Source: Boesenbergia rotunda | Lineage: Eukaryota; Streptophyta; Magnoliopsida; Zingiberales; Zingiberaceae | Reading direction: 5' to 3' | Assembly (NCBI GenBank): GCA_024364735.1 | Contig: JAGFNQ010005655.1 | Coordinates: forward strand, 42,566-106,565 | Length of the DNA stretch: 64,000 bases | Shown: positions 58,001 to 64,000 of the stretch, piece by piece | Layout: every line of letters begins with the position of its first letter | Numbering within the stretch: the first letter of the stretch is position 1 | Notes under the pieces: generated by a model | Database searches by the model: none | Seen by the model: the letters and a program-made list of their open reading frames with translations, nothing else | Told to the model about the DNA's origin: nothing | Translations under genes and position numbers: made by a program

Positions 58001-59555
58001 ATTCTTATAGAATTTGCATCAAGGGAATTACTAATAGAATAATCGAACAATATAAGAATTGATCAAGAGATTGAAGGAAATGAAATTTAGTTAGCATAAG
58101 ACGACTTTCAACTTTTACTATCACAAGGTATAAAGCTCTTATTAATTTAATCTGGTTGAAGTCTCTCCTGCGTCATTTCCCAAAACAGGAAATCAGAATA
58201 TAATAGACAGCATGAGATGAATAAACTCTTATCGGCCTTCAAGAATTTTAATCTGTAACTTTTACAAATTCTGATCAATGATAAATTCAATAATTTTTTT
58301 CATCGCCAATTTGTATAAATTCATGCAGCTACTGGCTGCTACAAGAAGTACAAGTTAGAACAGAAGGTTGTCTCCAATCTATCAGATTTTTTCTTCAATA
58401 TTCAGCAATTATGTCATGTTAGAATATAGATGGAAAAATCACTATCTAATCATGGGTAATTTTAAAAACATGCCCCAAGGTTCCATTAATGTCAAAATGC
58501 CTGTCAAGACTTCCAAATGTCTCTTCTCTATCAACAAGGGAGTGATTAGGTGGTAATTTAGAAGGGAAAAATAGACATCTTACTCTTACATAGGGAGCAT
58601 TTAGTAGCTAAATGGAAACCTTAGGGTGTTTTGACATTAATGGAAACCTTAGGGAACATTTTGAAAAAGTTGTTAAACATTGGAGAGCATTTTAAAAATT
58701 AGCCTCTAATTATTAGTGTAATTGTGTAAAGTTCATTAGTAGACTTGTAATAATAATGATATAGGATACATGATCCTAACTCCAAGAGTTTGCATCATAC
58801 TAAGACTTTCTACAATTCTAAATATTGATAGCAAAAGTATACATAGACCTAAAGTGAAAGACAAAACAATTTGCAGTTGCATATGAATTTGACTTTTGGG
58901 CCATCCAATAAATGAAATACCATGGAACCACACACTATGTAGCAAATGAATGTAATGATTTGAAGAGGTAAAAGAAAGAATTTTCATGGCTGGAAGAATA
59001 CAATTGACAGCAAGAAGCACCAAGAAACAACACAATAAACAACAAGAGAGAGAATAATTGGGTGGTGAAAAAGCATCAATGGATAGCACAATAGATGGGA
59101 AGCAAATCTGTTACATAGAAGGATTAATCGATGCATCAAGGAATAAAGCAACAGATGTTAAGTCAAAGGCATAACGAGAAAGATGTGTGTCGATCGAGTT
59201 ACCAGTCATAGTCATTCTTTTCGCTGTCGGAATTCAGGAAGTCATCGACACAAGATTTTCGCAAAGGTGACAAAGAGGCGATTCTGAATAAAGGAGCAAT
59301 CCCGGGCTTTGACCCTGAGATGATGCACAAACATCTAGAACAATCGCATCAAGATGTAGATAGAAAGAGCGACCGAGAGGTGAAGAGAGGATCACCTGAT
59401 GGGGGGTCGAGTTCTTCGGAGTTATGCGGTAGAAGATCGTTCCGCTCCTTCACCAGCCTCCGCATCTCGAGAAAGAGGGCAAGCTCCGCATCAGCCGATT
59501 TCGTCACGGCATCCTGCGACGGCGGCGCCGCCGCCGCGCTAGCGTTTCGGTTCAT
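55021..59555 (-). CDS. Ser/Pro/Thr-rich DYDWLLTPP-family protein, 616 residues, 5 exons
   Basis: Exons (minus): 59555-59396, 59314-59203, 57892-57778, 56591-55383, 55275-55021; phases agree and all borders are GT-AG. The protein starts MNRNASAAAAPPSQ, has ELALFLEMRRLVKERNDLL, then KNDYDWLLTPPTTPLFPSLD (about residues 85-104), the mark of a plant family often labelled FLO11-like or endochitinase-like although it has neither activity. Exon 4 is a disordered basic region with repeats such as TPTRSSTPTSRPSL. The C-terminal conserved part contains GFERALSKKSLDMTLGHM, then DIRRNAPNGYRPLMAKMPAS and an acidic helix, ending at TTR. Function unknown; a cytoskeleton or cell-wall link has been suggested by name only. 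The frame is open upstream to 59936, but MNR matches relatives. Confidence 0.88.
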
Positions 59556-60062
59556 AGTCTCGTCCCGCAAAACTTCACCGCCGGGATATCCCAACAACTT
59601 ATTCCTCAATCCAAACCCCCACCTTTCTTCCGAAAAGCAACTGAAACACACAGATCGCGAAAATGGCGCAGAATGCCGAGAGGAAAACGGAGTCACCGGC
59701 TCGACAGAAGAATGCGACGACAAATGCTGCAGGGCTGACGAAAACCTAGCGCTTCCGGAACAATGAAGACGCCACCTCCCGGCCAGCGAACTCGACGGCG
59801 TCCGGATCTGCGAAACAGCGACGGAAGCAGGCAGGGAGCACAGCAAGGGGAGGCCGGTGAGCGACGACAACCACCACGAACGCACTTTCTCCGCCTTCGC
59901 CCTCTCCCTTCGTAATCGAGGCGCGGAAGAGACCAACTGCTACGCTCTCTCCCCTCATCTCGTCTCGTACACTCTCACGAGGCAGGTGACCATGTCGCGA
60001 AGGCGACTCTTTCCAGGCCACGTGGACGGCAGGATCTCTCCCAGCACATCATCACGACGTCT
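59556..60062 (-). promoter_or_regulatory. Leader and proximal promoter of the DYDWLLTPP-family gene
   Basis: G+C-rich and open in several frames, as plant leaders often are. No clear TATA box was found. The duplicated block at 60063-60381 lies just beyond. Confidence 0.4.
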
Positions 60063-60381
60063 CGCACTTCCTGCTCGTCCAATTGCTGACCCCTTCTCCA
60101 CCCTCATCTTCAATTAAGAAAGGGGAGGGTCCTGCCATTTCTATCCAATTGTAAGGCAGGTAATTAACTAGAAAGTGGCCCCCAGAACATGATATTATTC
60201 AGTTCGTTATTTCAACCGAAGATCGCACTTCTTGCTCTTTCAAACGTCGACCTCTTCTCCACTCACCTCCTCATTGGAGAAAGACTAGGGCCCCACAGTT
60301 CGATCCAACGATGAGGCTGGTAATAATTTCCAAAGAGGCCCCAGAACATGATATTACATATTCAGTTCGTTATTTTGGATA
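60063..60381. repeat. Direct duplication of about 160 bp upstream of a gene
   Basis: Unit 1 (60063-60223) and unit 2 (60224-60381) share cgcacttcytgctc, ccttctccac, tcatt/tcaatt, aggtaat, and a nearly exact ccccagaacatgatatta ... ttcagttcgttatttt. They are clearly related but diverged, with small indels. Confidence 0.8.
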
Positions 60382-62207
60382 AATATCCGCATCGTACGGT
60401 CAAGTTGGTACACTATTCCTTTGGCTCAAATTAAAAAAAATATCGTCATAAAGGGCTGAAACAAATTTGACAATATAAAAAGAGGATAATTTTTTTTATA
60501 TTAGGAAGATATGTATATGACATAATTTTATGAGTGAAAAATAATACATGCATTATTTTTTGAATATATAATATAATTTTATGAATTAAAAAGGATATCT
60601 TTGTTAATTTTTTGATATATGATGTAAATTTATGAATTAAAATAGATATATGCATCATTTTTTTCTCCATTCATTTTTTTTAGTTCAATTTTGAGATGAT
60701 TTTAACTCCAAAATTATCTATTAATGGATTATATTTTTTTCTCTTTTAAAATTTTCCATAATTTTTTTTTATTTTATTTTTCGATCTTTCAAATAAACTG
60801 GCCTTTTATATATATTTTTTGAAGTTCATTTCAATCATCCAGTCTTTGATAAGCGATTCATATTATTGGATGGTGAATGAACTCATGATCCAGGGTTGTC
60901 TTTAGACATAGGCCTTAACCTAGGGTCTCGATTTTTATTAGGGCCCAATATTTTTGATATATTAAATATATTTTTATTATATATTTTAAGAGAATGAAAA
61001 AGAATAGAGCCTTGATAAAAAATTTACTTATCTCAATTTTTGCTCAAAACTACAGATATTATAAAAATCCTATTATAGTTCCAATGGATAGAGTCATAAG
61101 GGGCTCTCTTTTTAATATTTTAAATTTAATTTTTATTATGTATATTGTTTTATAAGATCTATTATTCCTCTTCAATATCTTTCAACCTTAGTCTTCTTTC
61201 GTTACATTTATTGTTTTTGTTAGTGACGCTTTCTCTTTTGATTGATAAAAACATCAATTAGAAAAAAAATTTATCCATGCAATACAAAATAAAAATGTTA
61301 GTCTTTTTTCGAGTTCCCTCTCTTCCCTTGATTAGCTCACCCTGTTTATTCTTCTCTTGCTCGTTGATATTGGGAAAGAGAAATTATACCTAACGATGTC
61401 ACGTTGATCCGATTAGTGTTACTATGCTCCTTGCTTGATTAAGTTCAAATGATAAATGATTCATCTATATTGTGTTTGATTGAAATAGAGACTTTTATTA
61501 TTTTTGAGCAATAGTGAGTTAAATATCTTTATCATTTCGCTTTCTTGATAGATATTAAGTTTAGCTTTTATTTATATATATTTACAGAAATAAATTTTTT
61601 GATTTCCCTATTTCTCTTCTATAATTTATAACTATTTTGGTTTAGATAATGAAAAATATGATTTAATTTTTCTTTTATTATATATTTAAAATGACTTATT
61701 TAATTTTTAATAAATGATAATGGCTGGTTTGATCTCGTTGCGATATTCGTTTTCTAAGAATTATATTGAGTTTTATCATTTTGCATGTGTATTTTTTATT
61801 TATTTATTTTTTGTGATTTGCGGTGATGATGAATTGAGGATAAAAATATAATTTTTTCTATTATTGTCTCATTTCATTTATTCCTTTTTTTAAGGATTGT
61901 CATCTTCATCTTTCATTTGAGTAATTTGATATATATATTTTTTATCTTTCTTAGTTTTTAAATTATTCTAAATAAATTTATTTTCGACCAAGTTAATTGT
62001 CAGTTACAAGTCCGAATAAAAAAGATAAGTAATATTTTTTTAACATATAAAAAAAGATAAGTAATATTTTTTAAATAATGTTAAAGAGAGCCTTAAATAG
62101 GCTTGAGCCGGCCCGTCAAGATCACTTTTCGATTGATTTAGATGAAAGAAATGTAGGAGAATTTGTAAAATATAGAATCCGGATATTTGAAAGAACAGGG
62201 TTGTGGG
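60382..62207. other. A/T-rich spacer, possibly an old DNA element
   Basis: No gene. A phrase cagggttgtctttagacata (60892) and, inverted, gacgggccggctcaagcctat (near 62118) might be ends of a decayed hAT-like element of about 1.2 kb, but the match is weak. The last part also contains a duplicated aaaaaagataagtaatattt (62019 and 62051). Confidence 0.4.
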
Positions 62208-62575
62208 AGACGGGATCCTTTGTCCCAAAGAGAATCTCTGTCCCTCTGTTCCAATTGCCGGCGATGACCCATGAGTCGTCCGATTTTCGATCGGATATCA
62301 TCGGCAGCCTTCGGCCGCCGCCCCGAACAAAACTATACCCTGGGGGTACGGTGAAACCGTCGGGGACTACCACAATTGCGATCTCGTCATATTCACCGTC
62401 TAATCCGACGAAATTGTAATGTGACGATTTCGACCGATTCACCGTTATCCCAAGATATCATTTGATTCAGGATGACAATAAAAAATTATTGATGGTGTTC
62501 GATCGTCGATCGGACGACTCGTTAACCATCGACGATGAGTGTGAAACAGACGGGACATGGATCCTCCCTCGTACG
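62208..62575. mobile_element. Long-TIR MITE, ACTATA/GGTGAA-core family (copy 3)
   Basis: Left arm gagaatctctgtccctctgt ... gatgacccatgagtcgtccg ... cgatcggatatcatcg; inverted right arm reads ggatccatgtcccgtctgtt ... gacgatcgaacaccatc. The core aacaaaactataccctgggg / gtacggtgaaaccgtcgggg is almost the same as copy 1, and ccgattcaccgttatcccaa follows. Non-coding; short frames across it are spurious. Confidence 0.8.
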
Positions 62576-63089
62576 GGGTTGTGGATACCGACGGGATGAA
62601 GTGGGATTGACTTGCGGGTTGAAAAAAAAAAACTCAAAGCACAAATACTTTTTTATTTATTTGTGAAATGATCAATTAATTGTAAAAGATTTTTTATTTT
62701 TTATACTTTTCGATGATTCATCTAACTCGTAATTTATCATGAGTTGAATTTTATAATAAATTATATAGTCGTGATTAATTCATGAATAAATTTTTTTATT
62801 AATTTATCAAAATTATAATTATAATATATAATATATTATAATTATGAATAATTATTTTTTTGGCGCCAAAACACAGCCTTCGTTTCCGCAGTCAGATCGC
62901 AGAGTCGCAAATACATAGAGAGGAGCAGAGAGGAAGAGATGTCCGCCACTCGCAAGCGGACGGCCTCATCGCCTCCACTCCCCCCCTTTCTCTGCTGCCG
63001 ACTACTCTCCCCTTCCTTCGATCTATCCGGCCGGATCTGGGCCTTGATCGGCGCCGGAGATCCGAGATCGACGCCCCCCTTTCGCCGCT
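62576..63089. other. Upstream region and leader of the last gene
   Basis: A/T-rich to about 62860, then a purine-rich leader (agagaggagcagagaggaag at 62918) and G+C-rich sequence up to the ATG at 63090. Another Met at 62939 opens a 69-residue frame that I treat as leader. Confidence 0.45.
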
Positions 63090-63374
63090 ATGTCCCGGGG
63101 CAAGGAGCCAATGTACGACTCTCCGACGCCGAATCTCGGTGGATCTAGCGATCCTCCTCCCTTATTGGCTCCCAGGCACGCCAAGCGGAAGCTCGTCGGC
63201 ATGCTCACTTGGATACGGCTCGCCGCGCTCCGTCCCGGCAACCTAACGGGACCCGCGAGGAGGCTGCTAGAGATGATGACGGCTAGAGTGACGAAAACCC
63301 GCGAGACCCTCTTTAGGTCGACCGCCGTTGAGATGGGAAGGGAGTTCCCCCCTCCGGTTTCTGCTAGCCCCCGG
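63090..63374 (+). CDS. First exon of an unidentified gene, continues beyond the window
   Basis: 95 codons begin MSRGKEPMYDSPTPNLGGSS and end at a clean donor (CCCCGG|GTATGT, 63375), phase 0. Middle part: RHAKRKLVGMLTWIRLAALR and ARRLLEMMTARVTKTRETLF, basic and helical. I do not recognise the family. The leader is G+C- and purine-rich as in other first exons here. No second exon is evident by 64000, so the first intron is long. The alternative is a 105-residue single-exon frame reading through the donor to 63407. Confidence 0.55.
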
Positions 63375-64000
63375 GTATGTTTCCAAGAAACCCTTCTTCT
63401 TCCTTGAACATATCGTCTGGTTTTACTTGCCTGATTCAAGATTTTGCTTCCTCCCGTCTTTGTTTTTGCAACGATTTTTTTTTCCCAAAGAACATGGCTA
63501 AACTTTTCTTTCCTACTGAAATCTTACTCAAGAGGAAGAAATGTCGGATGCATAGAGGATTTCTTTATCTCTAAGCCTGCTCAGTTTGAGATCTGAACAT
63601 AAATGGCATACATATCTGAAAGTAATTAGATCTCACACATGTAATTCCTAATGAGTTTAATTAGATTGGCAAATCAATTAAGAAGCATTTTTAGCTCATT
63701 ATTTAGTGTTATTTGTAGCTGATCTTTTCTGATACTGCTCTATAGACTTTAGGAAGTTTGCAGAAGAATTGCTTAATTGGTTACCCTCTTTGGAAGCTCG
63801 ATATGTTAGCCATTAGGAAGCAGTTCTATACTTATGTTTGGATCATCTTTCTAAATTGAATTTCATTCTTTCTGACTGATTAAGAGAAATTCTTGTTTGT
63901 TTCTTCTGCTTCATAAGCAGATTCTTGTAGCACTCTCAAAATTTTCAGATTTTTGGGACAAATATCAACTTTGTCTGGAAATTTGACTTGCTTTGCAAAC
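63375..64000 (+). other. Probable intron 1 of the last gene
   Basis: T-rich, stop-dense in all frames, consistent with a plant intron. No acceptor followed by an open coding frame was found before the window end. Confidence 0.5.

Overview
This is nuclear DNA of a flowering plant. Genes are split by GT-AG introns, the spacers are A/T-rich, and LTR retrotransposons, TRIMs, MITEs and tRNA-derived SINEs are dense. Plant-only protein families are present (a HESO1-like uridylyltransferase, a WIYLD protein, a BSK kinase pseudogene). G+C-rich first exons and the repeat style suggest a monocot, possibly a gingers-and-relatives type genome, but that is an impression and not a demonstrated assignment. 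No prokaryotic operon, CRISPR array, rRNA or true tRNA gene was seen.

Layout. 1-3161 is the 5' end of a minus-strand Copia element (broken gag, primer-binding site, LTR of about 1.1 kb). 3162-8260 holds a repeat-rich segment and a decayed plus-strand Copia pol, ending in a (TA)n tract. 10106-15212 (minus) is an eight-exon HESO1-like terminal uridylyltransferase gene with a poly-Asp insertion in its catalytic domain. 16464-23300 is a repeat cluster: MITEs, two TRIMs (one with a hAT MITE nested inside), a SINE with a perfect 15-bp target duplication, and a possible tiny two-exon gene. 24220-24507 is a 95-residue plant small protein. 25965-26552 (minus) is a four-helix membrane protein. 27206-29092 is a complete PIF/Harbinger transposon with an almost intact transposase. 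30149-31405 and 38884-39907 are Gypsy-type LTR remnants. 34574-36081 is a four-exon gene of an uncharacterised plant family. 40077-41345 is a dead BSK receptor-kinase-adaptor gene. 44096-46209 is a five-exon WIYLD-domain protein. 46525-53592 is a nest: a long-TIR element holding a G+C-rich element and a young gag-only Gypsy element (47894-53557) with a 165-bp tandem array. 55021-59555 (minus) is a five-exon Ser/Pro/Thr-rich DYDWLLTPP-family gene. 63090 onward is the first exon of a gene leaving the window.

The host genes are unrelated single-copy-looking plant genes and do not form a pathway. I found no multi-gene novel system. The most unusual items are the 165-bp array, open on both strands, that replaces pol in the Gypsy element; the poly-Asp tract in the uridylyltransferase active-site domain; and a MITE family with three near-complete copies and one fragment, all with a shared core motif. 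Exon boundaries were set by hand from splice-site dinucleotides and reading-frame continuity. Family names come from recognition of motifs, not from searches.
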